The position numbers and the translations under genes are program-made. Below are positions 17,887-27,969 of a stretch of 64,000 nt of DNA, piece after piece (the first letter of the stretch is position 1; every line of letters starts with the position of its first letter). Under the pieces are notes generated by a model, which did not search any database, was not told the origin of the DNA, and worked only from the letters and a program-made list of their open reading frames with translations. The DNA is from Nostoc sp. PCC 7107. Its GTDB lineage: Bacteria; Cyanobacteriota; Cyanobacteriia; Cyanobacteriales; Nostocaceae. The stretch spans positions 3,490,501 to 3,554,500 of the forward strand of contig NC_019676.1 in NCBI RefSeq assembly GCF_000316625.1, given 5' to 3'.

Positions 17887-18617
17887 GGTAGGAGGTAAAC
17901 TTTTCAGCACTGGGAGACTTGTGTCCTTTCGGGCTTAACCATTTTATCTTTAGTTAACAAAGATTAGCCAATCAATCTTGAGTAGGCCAGGAAAAGGTTT
18001 AAGAAAACTGATGACATCAGTTTTACGAGTTTTCTACAGTAGCTTTAGATAAATCTTTCTGTGTATTTTCCCGGAAATCTTTTGACTATCTCTATCAATA
18101 GATTTATTGTCATCAAAGCTTGTTGACTCAGCCTCTTTAAAAGTAAAAATTGCTTATAACCTTATTTCTACAAGCTATTGAGCCAGACAAAATTAGCTTT
18201 TGGTTAATTCACTTTTACACCTCAGCCGCTGCGAGGTTTGGTTAAGATTAATTACCCAAGGCTGATTTCTGTACATATAGTGTATAACCTCTAGTAGAGG
18301 CAATTTTCCCAGGAAATTATTACAGTATAGGTGTAGATTTTTTTACCAAAAAATTGGTGTTTCTTTCATCAAATAAATTAACAAGTATAAATAATGACTA
18401 AGTAAAAAATGTTTAAAGCTTGATAGGTATTTAATTGGAGAAAATATCAATTAATAATTAGGAGAAGGGTAAACTATTAGGAATTCCTATACAAATATTG
18501 TTTCTAGATAAATACTGATCAAGCTCTTTTGCTTTAAGACACAGGGTATGTGCATAAGTGATGGCTTAAACTCAGATATAAAAACAATAACGGAGTTTCA
18601 TAAGGGAGCATCGAATA
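17887..18617. other. Long intergenic region between purC and DUF7219 gene
   Basis: About 730 bp between divergent genes. It holds a tight perfect dyad CCTCTAGTAGAGG (18288-18300) and a small hairpin around 18221-18240 (CCTCAGC...GCGAGG). Otherwise it is AT-rich. I see no open frame. A long leader or an unrecognised small RNA for the rightward gene is possible. Confidence 0.5.
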
Positions 18618-18878
18618 GTGGACAAAGATGATTTTCTTTACCCTAATGGCCGCTATTATGGTCAAGTCAAACCAGAAAATTTAGTATTTAATGCAAATCT
18701 TCAGGAATTTGCTCAGAAAGTTAGTTATGTTTGTAGCTTAGAAACAGGTGGTAAAATCCCCCCAGAAGCAGCCTATGAACAAATTAGAGTTTTGTGGAAA
18801 CAGTTAAAGCATAGTAAAAAACAGCTACAAATTGGCGAAAATCCTTTTCAAGATGAAGGGGGAGAAGCGGCAGAATAA
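18618..18878 (+). CDS. Small conserved cyanobacterial protein (DUF7219-like)
   Basis: 86 residues, soluble, mostly helical, with an aromatic opening DDFLYPNGRYYGQ and a second half rich in Lys/Gln (LWKQLKHSKKQLQIG). It resembles a short protein family widespread in cyanobacteria; no function is known to me. GTG start at 18618 with AAGGGAG about 10 nt upstream. It stands alone, with a 730-bp upstream gap and cyaB1 converging from the other side 119 bp downstream. Confidence 0.75.
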   Translation: MDKDDFLYPNGRYYGQVKPENLVFNANLQEFAQKVSYVCSLETGGKIPPEAAYEQIRVLWKQLKHSKKQLQIGENPFQDEGGEAAE

Positions 18879-18997
18879 AGAAAAATACTAACAGCAATAA
18901 ATAGTAAAAAGCGAAAAAATTAATTTTTACTGATTATTTGATATTTTCATTGCTGCTTGCCAATATTTCGTAGCCAAAAATACAGAAAAATCAGGTT

Positions 18998-21640
18998 TTA
19001 TTTGCTAACAATTGTCCAAACACCATCCCAGGAATCTGGCGGTGGTGTTTGATGATAATTATGAGCGCGTTCTAAATGAATATCTACGGCTTGGTCTTTA
19101 GGGCGAAGATGTTTAGCAGCGGTAAAACAAGCGATCGCACCGGCAAAATCCCTAGCTAAATAAGCAGCCCGGCCATGATGGTAGTGAAATAAAAACTCTT
19201 GGGTATTAGCATCCAGGGGAGTTTGGCGATCGCTAATTAACTCGTAGATATTGACTGCTTGGTGTTTACCCTTAACGCGAATTTGATCCAACTCACGCAC
19301 CCAAATGCGATCGCTGCACAGTTGATAGGTAAATTCGCTCAAAATAATATCACAACCATATTCTTTGGTGACAGCTTCTAAACGAGCGCTTAAGTTGACA
19401 CTATCGCCAATCACGGTGTAATCCATACGTTTGTGAGAGCCAATATTACCAGATACCACATCCCCAGAACTAATCCCAATCCCGATGCGAATTTGGGGTT
19501 GTTCTTGAATAATCCGCCGTTGATTAAATTCTTCGAGACGTTGGCGCATATCCAAAGCTGACTGTATCGCTTGCCAAGCATGGTTTTCTGTGAGTGGTAG
19601 GGGCGCACCAAACACAGCCATTAAAGCATCGCCAATAAATTTATCTAAAGTTCCTTCATAGTTAAAAACTGCCTCTACCATTGTTTCAAAATACTGGTTC
19701 AATAGCGAGACTACCGCTGCCGCCCCCAAATTTTCTGTCAACGTAGTGTAGCCACGAATATCAGAAAATAAGATAGTCACATCCTTGCGTTCACCCACCA
19801 TCAAAGCATCTTCCCCCACAGCCATCACTTGTTCGGCTACGTGGGGAGTGAGGTAACGATACATTGTCATTTTTAGGCGTTTTTCTTGACTAATATCTTC
19901 CAAAACCACCAAACCGCCTCTGACTCCGCCTTCTGGGTTGGTGAGGGGATTAACAGTCAAATTAATACTACGTTCTAACTGTTCTACCTGACTGGTAGGA
20001 ATTAACTGGGATGGAGGAGTGAGGAGTAAATTCCAAGGAATAAAAACATCAGGGTTAGTGCGATCGCGGACTGTTAAAATTAACTGGTGAGTCATCGCAG
20101 TTTGACCAGAAGCAAACCCGTTTTGTAATGGTAACGGAATTTGAGCCGCCTCCTGAATTTCACTACTCACTCGCCCGTCTAAAGTCAGTGCTTGATATAA
20201 GCCTACCATCAGACTTTGCTCCGGCACGTAATGTCTCGCACCAGATGTCAAGCTGTCTTCTAAACGCATTTGTAAATTGTCAATTGGTACGACTTCCCAA
20301 ACAAAGCGACCAACTAAATTTTGTTCCCATAATAATTTATTGCTTTTGTTATTAGCATCGCCTAAAGGACAACCTAATAACTCTAAGGCGGCATCATTAA
20401 TTGTAACAATGCGACCAATCATATCAGTAGAAATTACAGCATCAGAAAGACTTTGCAAAATGTCTTTTTGATACTGTTTTTCTAGCAAGACATTTTCAAA
20501 CAACCGCGCATTTTCTAATGCTATCCCTGCCTGAATATTAAAAGCTCGCATAAATTCTTCATCAGAAGCGGTAAAACTGCCTTTTTGCTTATTAATTAGC
20601 TGTGTCACTCCAATTAATTCATTGGCAGAATTGAATACTGGCAAACATAAAATATTCCGAGTTACATAGCCAGTTTTTCTATCTGTACTGGGGTCAAAGC
20701 GAGGGTCTTTATAAGCATCAGGAATATTTAATGCGTCCCCTGTATATGCCACATAGCCCGCAATTCCCCGATTCGCCGGCATCCGAATTTCAATAGAATC
20801 TGTTTGAGCCTCGGCCGCTACTACCTTTGTCCAAAGTTCACCCATTTCTTTGCGATATAAAAATAGTGTACTGCGGTCTGCTTGCATTAAAATTCGGGCT
20901 TGCTCCATGACTATTTGCAAAGTTGCTTCTAAGTCTAAACTTTGCCCTAGTGTTTGAGTAGCACGTAACAGTGCTGTTGCGCCTCGTTGATTGCGGGCTG
21001 CTACATAAAAAGACTGACAAGTTTCTAAAATAATCCCAATGGAAGCAGCAAAATCTCGAAAACAATCTTCATCTTCGTGATTAAAAGGAATGTCGCCTTC
21101 TTTATTAGCTAGTTGGACTACAGCGACAGTTTGACTTTTACTACTCACAACAGGCATACATAAAATATTACGAATTTTGTAGCCCATTTGCTTTTCTAAA
21201 TCTGGGCTAAATAAGGGATGAGTAGCAGTTTCAGAAATATTTAAATATTGGCCTGTACTCGCAACATGGCCAGGAATTCCTACATTAATTGGTGTTCTAA
21301 TTTCTAAGAATTTTTGGCTATTATCTTGGGGAACTTTTGACCATAGTTGACCTTTATCATAATCAACTAAAAAAATAGCTGTGTGTTCGGCTTGCAGAAT
21401 TTGTCCAATTTTCAGGGTTATTGCTTCTAGTACTTTCTCCAACATTGTTTCTAGAGCTTCATTATTGATTAATTCAATCGCTCTGAGAAATTGTTGAAAC
21501 TCAGCTGTTATAAAATCAAGCAAACAAACAAATTCGTTAACAGAAAGGTCTTTGACACGACGCAGTAAAGCATGGGTGCGATTAACTTGCGTAAGTTCGG
21601 TTAATGTAGCCAAGACGCTACCAGGATTGGGAAGAGTCAT
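18998..21640 (-). CDS. cyaB1: Adenylate cyclase CyaB1 (GAF-GAF-PAS-cyclase-TPR)
   Basis: An 880-residue class III cyclase making cAMP from ATP. Order: N-terminal helices; GAF-A (about 60-210) and GAF-B (about 230-385), each with an NK-F-DE type cyclic-nucleotide motif; PAS (about 390-510); catalytic domain (about 605-790); TPR-like tail. Metal Asp residues are in FSDIRGY and GDALMAVFG, the substrate Lys in TLDKFIGD, and the transition-state residues in NLSARLE. The adenine-side position is Thr (DYTVIGD), as in class IIIb, bicarbonate-responsive cyclases. This is the architecture of Anabaena CyaB1, where cAMP binding to a GAF domain activates the enzyme. ATG start at 21640. Confidence 0.93.
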   Translation of the reverse strand: MTLPNPGSVLATLTELTQVNRTHALLRRVKDLSVNEFVCLLDFITAEFQQFLRAIELINNEALETMLEKVLEAITLKIGQILQAEHTAIFLVDYDKGQLWSKVPQDNSQKFLEIRTPINVGIPGHVASTGQYLNISETATHPLFSPDLEKQMGYKIRNILCMPVVSSKSQTVAVVQLANKEGDIPFNHEDEDCFRDFAASIGIILETCQSFYVAARNQRGATALLRATQTLGQSLDLEATLQIVMEQARILMQADRSTLFLYRKEMGELWTKVVAAEAQTDSIEIRMPANRGIAGYVAYTGDALNIPDAYKDPRFDPSTDRKTGYVTRNILCLPVFNSANELIGVTQLINKQKGSFTASDEEFMRAFNIQAGIALENARLFENVLLEKQYQKDILQSLSDAVISTDMIGRIVTINDAALELLGCPLGDANNKSNKLLWEQNLVGRFVWEVVPIDNLQMRLEDSLTSGARHYVPEQSLMVGLYQALTLDGRVSSEIQEAAQIPLPLQNGFASGQTAMTHQLILTVRDRTNPDVFIPWNLLLTPPSQLIPTSQVEQLERSINLTVNPLTNPEGGVRGGLVVLEDISQEKRLKMTMYRYLTPHVAEQVMAVGEDALMVGERKDVTILFSDIRGYTTLTENLGAAAVVSLLNQYFETMVEAVFNYEGTLDKFIGDALMAVFGAPLPLTENHAWQAIQSALDMRQRLEEFNQRRIIQEQPQIRIGIGISSGDVVSGNIGSHKRMDYTVIGDSVNLSARLEAVTKEYGCDIILSEFTYQLCSDRIWVRELDQIRVKGKHQAVNIYELISDRQTPLDANTQEFLFHYHHGRAAYLARDFAGAIACFTAAKHLRPKDQAVDIHLERAHNYHQTPPPDSWDGVWTIVSK

Positions 21641-21644
21641 GGAA

Positions 21645-21679
21645 TTTTAGATTTTAAATTTTAGATTTTAGATTTTAAA
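21645..21679. repeat. 7-bp repeat tract (ATTTTAG type)
   Basis: About five units of ATTTTAG/ATTTTAA immediately upstream of the cyaB1 start codon, within 5 to 40 bp of it. It therefore forms part of the cyaB1 leader. Confidence 0.8.
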
Positions 21680-21911
21680 GCTGAAATTTCGCTTTTATCT
21701 AAGTAGAACACAGGGAAAAAAGAACTATGAGAATCACAATAAATTAGGCTAAAACTCTCATCACTTCTACCTCCTGTTTGGTTGGTGAGCGAAGTCAAAC
21801 CACTGCCTTGTGCCTGATATTGACTATAAATATTTGTGACGACTTACTGATCATTAAATCGTTATTCCTGCAATTGTGGAGCAAAACTGCCCCACAATTC
21901 AAAGCCTCTAT

Positions 21912-23048
21912 TTAAACTACTGCTGTTGGCCGTTTTGCCAAGACTATTTTTTGATAGTAATCTTGCAGCTGGCGTGTGGCAGATGCCCATCCCCACTTTT
22001 CTGCTTCTTTACGAGCATTTTGACGAATGATATCTCGTTCTTGTTGATTTTCCAAGAGGCGAATTGTGGCAGAAATGGCATCTTGAATGTCGGCTTTGGG
22101 GTCAAAAAGATATCCATTGATACCATCTGTCACGATATCAGGGATGCCGCCAGAACGGGCAGCAACTACTGGACACCCAGCGGCCATTGCTTCCAATAAG
22201 ACTAACCCCAGAGTTTCTGTCCGGGAAGGAAAGATAAAAGCATCTGCACTCGCAAAAGCTGAACCTAACTCACGCCCCATAAGGTAGCCAACAAAATTTG
22301 TGTTTGTTCCAGCAAAGTGTTTTTCTAATGCTTGCCGATGAGGGCCATCTCCTACCAATGCTAATCGAGCTTGGGGAATTGCTTCTAAAATTGGTTTAAT
22401 GCGTTCAATTTCTTTTTCGGCAGACAGGCGACCAACATAAAGCAGTAAGGGGCTTTGGTGATGATTTTGCGAAAGAAGCGATCGCATTTCCCAACTTGCT
22501 AAATCAGGGTGAAATAATTCTGTATCAACTCCCCGCTGCCATAAATCTACTCGTTCAATGCCATGTGATGACAGTTCTGTCATCATGGCTGTAGAAGTAC
22601 AAAGATTCAACAATGCCTGATTATGAGCGCCTTTGAGCAATTCCCACAATAATCCTTCTAACATCCCTAAACCATAATGTTGGAGATATTGCGGTAAATG
22701 GGTATGATAAGAAGCTACTAAAGGAATTTTCAAAACTTTGCTATAAAAAATGCCTGATAATCCTAGAATGGCTGGATTTACAACATGAATCAAATCTGGC
22801 TGGAATTGTTCTAAGGCGTAACCAATTGCTGGGCGAGGTAGTGCCATTTTCAACTCTGGATACAGAGGCAAAGGAAAGCCACTAACGCCGTAAACTTTCG
22901 CTCCTTTGTGTTCTGTAATTCCACCTTCAGGGGCGATGACTAAAACTTGATTTCCATGACGTTGGAGATGGTCAACTGTATGCCGTAAGCGTGTAACTAT
23001 GCCATCAACTTTTGGCAAAAATGTTTCGGTGAATAGGGCTATTCTCAT
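21912..23048 (-). CDS. sqdX: Sulfoquinovosyltransferase SqdX
   Basis: 378-residue family-4 glycosyltransferase. It transfers sulfoquinovose from UDP-sulfoquinovose to diacylglycerol, the last step of the thylakoid sulfolipid SQDG. Motifs: MRIALFTETFLPKVDGIVTR opening, HVVNPAILG, LYVGRLSAEKEIE in the donor domain, and the E-x7-E retaining-GT motif in TETLGLVLLEAMAAG. Length matches SqdX, and pairing with sqdB upstream on the same strand (208 bp gap) supports the substrate. Close in sequence to other GT4 enzymes, but the context makes SqdX the best call. Confidence 0.93.
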   Translation of the reverse strand: MRIALFTETFLPKVDGIVTRLRHTVDHLQRHGNQVLVIAPEGGITEHKGAKVYGVSGFPLPLYPELKMALPRPAIGYALEQFQPDLIHVVNPAILGLSGIFYSKVLKIPLVASYHTHLPQYLQHYGLGMLEGLLWELLKGAHNQALLNLCTSTAMMTELSSHGIERVDLWQRGVDTELFHPDLASWEMRSLLSQNHHQSPLLLYVGRLSAEKEIERIKPILEAIPQARLALVGDGPHRQALEKHFAGTNTNFVGYLMGRELGSAFASADAFIFPSRTETLGLVLLEAMAAGCPVVAARSGGIPDIVTDGINGYLFDPKADIQDAISATIRLLENQQERDIIRQNARKEAEKWGWASATRQLQDYYQKIVLAKRPTAVV

Positions 23049-23256
23049 AAAAACTCAGTCCAGGCAGATAATCCCAGCTTTTTTTGGATTTCGCTATCAA
23101 AAACAGGGTAAACCTTCTCCTGTGGTGTAATCAATTCTGCATCGTTACAATTTAGATCTTGTCTTTGTTGGGTGACAATGTAACTAGAAATCATTGGAGG
23201 CTAGTGATTGACCAGATAGAAATCTGGTTGTTTCACCAGCCTCATGGAGTTTTCAC

Positions 23257-24423
<1,167 letters not shown>

Positions 24424-24480
24424 TTACTCGCTGATAGCTAAATCTATCAGGTTTCTGTACCCCCTCAACCATCAAAAGTA

Positions 24481-24546
24481 GTGATTAGTCATTAGTCAAT
24501 GGTCATTGGTTAAAAGGCAGGAGGCAGGAGGCAGGAGGCAGAAGGG
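24481..24546. repeat. 7-bp repeat tracts (AGTCATT, then GGCAGGA)
   Basis: Two heptamer families adjoin: AGTCATT/AGTCAAT units, then about four perfect GGCAGGA units. They lie between sqdB and the lipoprotein gene. Confidence 0.9.
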
Positions 24547-24600
24547 AAATTTTATACTTCACACTAGCCTGCTGCAAGCCACTAAAAGCGTCTACAGACT

Positions 24601-25113
24601 TCATACTTTTATCCGATATTGCTGGGAAATGTAATAAAACAACGGGTAATAGTTAGAAAATTCTTGGCTGGGGCTTTTTCCCTGCCAATAATATGTAACT
24701 TGACCTTGAGTTAAAGTCAGTTTCATCAAACCAACTTGCTGATTCACTTCTACTAACAAAACCCCAGATACCCCTTGCGTGGTCTGAAAGTTAGACTGGA
24801 TTACATTTGCGGCATCTCGGTCTGGGAGACGATTACTTGCCCATGCTCTAATTTCCACATTTTGGCTGCGTGGTGAAACTAGGGCAATCCCATCATCATT
24901 TTCTGGTACCCCTAACACATTCCAATTGCTGGGATAAGGAAATTCAAAGCCGTAACGAGAATTACTATAAGTCTGCCATTGGGTATCGGAGACGCTAAAA
25001 GGTTTGCTGCATCCGCATAACAGCAGCGAGAGCGCGATCGCACTCGCTATACTCGAATATTTTGTATAATTTACTTGTATCTGACTACAAGTTTTCACTG
25101 ACATTGTAGACAT
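24601..25113 (-). CDS. Predicted lipoprotein, PsbP-like fold possible
   Basis: 170 residues from the ATG at 25113. A hydrophobic leader ends in the lipobox LLLCGC, so it is probably a lipid-anchored envelope or lumenal protein. The mature part (WQTYSNSRYGFEFPYPSNWNV, then a second half with LTLTQGQVTYYWQG and a terminal YYISQQYRIKV) follows the pattern of PsbP/photosystem-associated lipoproteins, but this is only a resemblance. The open frame extends to 25416, but those residues are basic, unlike a leader, and overlap the divergent ribbon-helix-helix gene; I reject that extension. Confidence 0.72.
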   Translation of the reverse strand: MSTMSVKTCSQIQVNYTKYSSIASAIALSLLLCGCSKPFSVSDTQWQTYSNSRYGFEFPYPSNWNVLGVPENDDGIALVSPRSQNVEIRAWASNRLPDRDAANVIQSNFQTTQGVSGVLLVEVNQQVGLMKLTLTQGQVTYYWQGKSPSQEFSNYYPLFYYISQQYRIKV

Positions 25114-25297
25114 ATTACATCTTTTATTTGAGTTGATAAAAGTACTGTTTATATTTAGTTTTGGCAACATTTCAGACGATTTTCTGAGTGATTTATTCAG
25201 ATTTAAGTCATGTTTTATATATAACTTAATGTATTTTATTACGTCACAAATTACATAAAGAAATGTAACAAAAATGCTGTCAAACCGTTTTAGCGGC

Positions 25298-25326
25298 TTG
25301 ACAACAAACGAAGGAGCCGATAACGT
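25298..25326 (+). promoter_or_regulatory. Possible sigma-70-type promoter for the ribbon-helix-helix gene
   Basis: A TTGACA (25298-25303) is followed after 17 bp by TAACGT (25321-25326), about 37 bp before the ATG at 25363. The -35 is perfect and the -10 is weak. No experimental support. Confidence 0.35.
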
Positions 25327-25362
25327 GATATACATACCCGGGTAAGACCGCCAAAGAGTTAT

Positions 25363-25716
25363 ATGCAAACGCAAACGAAGCAAAAGGTTACTTTTTATAT
25401 ATCGCCAGAACTGCACAAAAGGTTAAAGATTCGTTCAGCAATTGATTCTGAGCCAATGTCAGAGCTTGCCGAACGCGCCCTCTACTTTTACTTGGCGAAT
25501 TCAGAATTGGTAGAAGAATTAGAAGCTTCTGCTTATGGAAGAACTCATAGAGTGTATTCCTGCCCGACTTGCGAAAGTTCACTAGCATTACGTGATGGGG
25601 AATTAATTGCTTTAGGCAATCAACCAGGATTAATTGGTCAAGAGCCTCTTTCAATTGATGAAATGGAGCCAGTAGAAACCCATCCCAAGAGTGAGGAAGA
25701 GCTAGTCCCTTGCTAG
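25363..25716 (+). CDS. Ribbon-helix-helix protein with a CxxC motif
   Basis: 117 residues. Residues about 7-50 (KVTFYISPELHKRLKIRSAI, then MSELAERAL) fit a CopG/Arc-type ribbon-helix-helix DNA-binding domain. A CPTC pair follows at about residue 66, then an acidic tail. It could be a small transcription regulator with a metal- or redox-responsive knuckle. It precedes the Ycf46-type ATPase by 93 bp on the same strand, so it may regulate that unit or act with it (inference). Confidence 0.7.
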   Translation: MQTQTKQKVTFYISPELHKRLKIRSAIDSEPMSELAERALYFYLANSELVEELEASAYGRTHRVYSCPTCESSLALRDGELIALGNQPGLIGQEPLSIDEMEPVETHPKSEEELVPC

Positions 25717-25809
25717 ATAAGAATTATGAATCACTTAGTTCATAATTTTAGCCATCGTTACAAACGAAGTCTGTTCTTTACTGTATAAGGTCTCAAGTAG
25801 GTCGATTGT

Positions 25810-27324
25810 ATGAAAGAAGAGCTCAATATCCTAATTCAAGCTCAATACCCTCTAATCTACCTTGTGACCTCCGAGGAAGAGCGAGCAGAGCAAGCAATTT
25901 CCACAATCGCTCAAGTGTTAAAGCCCCAGCGCCGGGTTTATGTATGGACAGTAACTCATGGCATCGTGGAATATGGTCAACCCCGGAATGGCAGCCAACA
26001 CAACACAGTGTCCCCAGAGGCGGCGATTGATTGGATAATTCGGCAGAAAGAACCAGGTATATTTATTCTTAAAGATTTACACCCCTTTATTGATGCGCCT
26101 GCAACAACAAGATCGTTGCGAGATGCGATCGCTAGTTTTAAAGGGCAGCAAAAAAATATTATTTTAATGTCCCCGATGCACCAAGTCCCCATAGAACTGG
26201 AGAAGGAAGTAGTAGTTTTAGACTTCCAACTACCAGATATGGCTGAGTTGAATAAAGTTTTAACTTCTCATTTAGATAATCATCGTGGGCGACGTTTAAC
26301 TACAGAAGCACGAGAAAAGCTTCTCCGGGCTGCTCTAGGTTTAACCAAAGATGAATCTGAGAAAGTATATCGCAAAGCCCAAGTCACCACAGGGCGGCTA
26401 ACAGAAGAAGAAGTTGATATAGTTTTATCTGAGAAAAAGCAGCTAATTCGGCGGAATGGGATATTAGAATACATCGAAGAAGATGAAACCATTGACGCGA
26501 TCGGTGGCTTAGAAGAGTTAAAAAAATGGCTAAAGCAACGCTCAAATGCCTTTACCGAAAGAGCAAGAGAGTATGGTTTGCCTCAACCAAAAGGGATGCT
26601 AATTTTAGGAGTTCCTGGCTGTGGTAAGTCATTGATAGCCAAAACAACATCCCGGCTTTGGGGTTTACCGCTGTTACGCCTAGATATGGGACGCGTATAC
26701 GACGGCTCAATGGTGGGACGAAGTGAGGCAAATCTGCGTAACGCCCTCAAAACAGCAGAATCCATCTCTCCAGCGATTCTGTTTATTGACGAGTTAGATA
26801 AATCCTTTGCGGGAAGCGGGGGTTCTGGTGATTCCGATGGTGGGACATCCAGCAGGATATTTGGTTCTTTCCTCACATGGATGCAGGAAAAGAAATCCCC
26901 AGTGTTCGTAATGGCGACAGCCAACCGAGTCGAACGCTTACCTGGAGAATTCTTGAGGAAAGGTCGGTTTGATGAGATTTTCTTTGTGGATCTGCCTACT
27001 CCTGAAGAACGGCGCGATATTTTCAATATCCACTTAACTAAGCGTCGTCCTGAAGACATTGCTCGGTTTGATTTAGAGCAACTAGCCAAGATGTCTGATG
27101 GCTTTTCTGGGGCAGAAATTGAACAAGCGATTATTGCGGCAATGTACGAAGCTTTTGCCCAAGAGCGCGAGTTCACCCAACTAGATATTATTGCTGCATT
27201 AAAGGCCACATTGCCACTGTCTCGCACGATGCAAGAACAGGTCACAGCCCTCAGAGACTGGGCTAGACAGCGGGCAAGACCAGCCGCAGCCTCCGTTGCT
27301 GAATACCAGCGAATGGAGTTCTAA
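25810..27324 (+). CDS. ycf46: Ycf46-type AAA+ ATPase
   Basis: 504 residues, matching the Ycf46 family of cyanobacteria and plastids. The N-terminal 190 residues begin NILIQAQYPLIYLVTSEEER, typical of the family. The single AAA+ module holds Walker A GVPGCGKS (about 265), Walker B ILFIDELDK (about 322), sensor 1 in MATANRVERL and the arginine region LRKGRFDEIF. It probably forms a hexamer. The family has been linked to photosynthesis and inorganic carbon control in cyanobacteria, but the biochemical role is unsettled. It sits between the ribbon-helix-helix gene and the Ycf35 gene. Confidence 0.88.
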   Translation: MKEELNILIQAQYPLIYLVTSEEERAEQAISTIAQVLKPQRRVYVWTVTHGIVEYGQPRNGSQHNTVSPEAAIDWIIRQKEPGIFILKDLHPFIDAPATTRSLRDAIASFKGQQKNIILMSPMHQVPIELEKEVVVLDFQLPDMAELNKVLTSHLDNHRGRRLTTEAREKLLRAALGLTKDESEKVYRKAQVTTGRLTEEEVDIVLSEKKQLIRRNGILEYIEEDETIDAIGGLEELKKWLKQRSNAFTERAREYGLPQPKGMLILGVPGCGKSLIAKTTSRLWGLPLLRLDMGRVYDGSMVGRSEANLRNALKTAESISPAILFIDELDKSFAGSGGSGDSDGGTSSRIFGSFLTWMQEKKSPVFVMATANRVERLPGEFLRKGRFDEIFFVDLPTPEERRDIFNIHLTKRRPEDIARFDLEQLAKMSDGFSGAEIEQAIIAAMYEAFAQEREFTQLDIIAALKATLPLSRTMQEQVTALRDWARQRARPAAASVAEYQRMEF

Positions 27325-27325
27325 A

Positions 27326-27411
27326 AGCTTTCCCTTGCTAACCCAGGGGGAAAGGCTAGTCCCAAAAACTAGCAGTTAAAAGAAAAAGCCGCCTCTCTAT
27401 AAGCGCGGCTT
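27326..27411 (+). promoter_or_regulatory. Three consecutive stem-loops between ycf46 and ycf35
   Basis: Stem 1 pairs AGCTTTCCC with GGGAAAGGCT (27326-27357, one bulge). Stem 2 pairs GCTAGT with ACTAGC (27355-27373), sharing bases with stem 1. Stem 3 pairs AAGCCGC with GCGGCTT (27386-27411). No U-run follows stem 3 on this strand, but an A-rich run precedes it, so stem 3 would be terminator-like on the minus strand. Possible RNA processing or attenuation region. Confidence 0.5.
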
Positions 27412-27464
27412 GCTGAAGATAAACCGTTGTTTTTTTCTCAATCTTCTCATTGGAGGAAACCCAA

Positions 27465-27815
27465 ATGTCTCACTTTAGCACTCTTCGCACCAAAATCACC
27501 GATGCAGAAATCCTCAAAGCTTCTCTGCGCGACTTGGGTATTACCGTAAAGACAGAAGCTGATGTACGCGGTTATAACGGTCAGCGTGTTCGTTCCGACA
27601 TCGTTGCTGTTTTGGAAGGCGAATATGATCTCGGCTGGTCTCGCAATAGCGATGGTTCTTTTGACCTTATCGCTGACCTGTGGGGCGTTGCTAAAAAGCA
27701 CAACCAAACCGAGTTAATCAACTCCATCAATCAAAAATATGCAGTTAACAAGACTTTGGCTGAAGTAAAACAGCGCGGTTTGCAAAACGCTAACGTTAAG
27801 TTGGTATTGCAATAG
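27465..27815 (+). CDS. ycf35: Ycf35-type protein (DUF1257)
   Basis: 116 residues from the ATG at 27465, with a strong GGAGG 8 nt upstream; an in-frame upstream start lacks support. MSHFSTLRTKITDAEILKAS and the LKxLG-type repeats fit the DUF1257/Ycf35 family, found in cyanobacteria and red-algal plastids. It is small and soluble; function unknown. Its position just after ycf46 suggests a shared role. A strong terminator follows. Confidence 0.88.
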   Translation: MSHFSTLRTKITDAEILKASLRDLGITVKTEADVRGYNGQRVRSDIVAVLEGEYDLGWSRNSDGSFDLIADLWGVAKKHNQTELINSINQKYAVNKTLAEVKQRGLQNANVKLVLQ

Positions 27816-27845
27816 TAATTTCTCTGCGCGTTCCCAAAGCTGCAC

Positions 27846-27882
27846 GGGCTAACCACACTATAGCGGTTAGCCCGCTTTTTTA
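27846..27882 (+). terminator. Rho-independent terminator after ycf35
   Basis: Perfect 9-bp stem GGGCTAACC / GGTTAGCCC with a 10-nt loop, followed by GCTTTTTTAT. It ends the ycf46-ycf35 unit. Confidence 0.93.
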
Positions 27883-27969
27883 TCTTATTTCGGGGCTGGG
27901 AGTTTATTCCCAGTCCTAATTTTTTTAGTTTGGTTTTTAAGAGACTATTTATAGCTATAGCCAGTTTTA

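Noticed and set aside
25114-25416. N-terminal extension of the lipoprotein gene
   Set aside because: It overlaps the divergent ribbon-helix-helix gene and would bury the lipobox leader.
26583-27245. 220-codon minus-strand frame
   Set aside because: Lies entirely antisense to the AAA core of ycf46; Ser/Arg-rich composition typical of a shadow frame.
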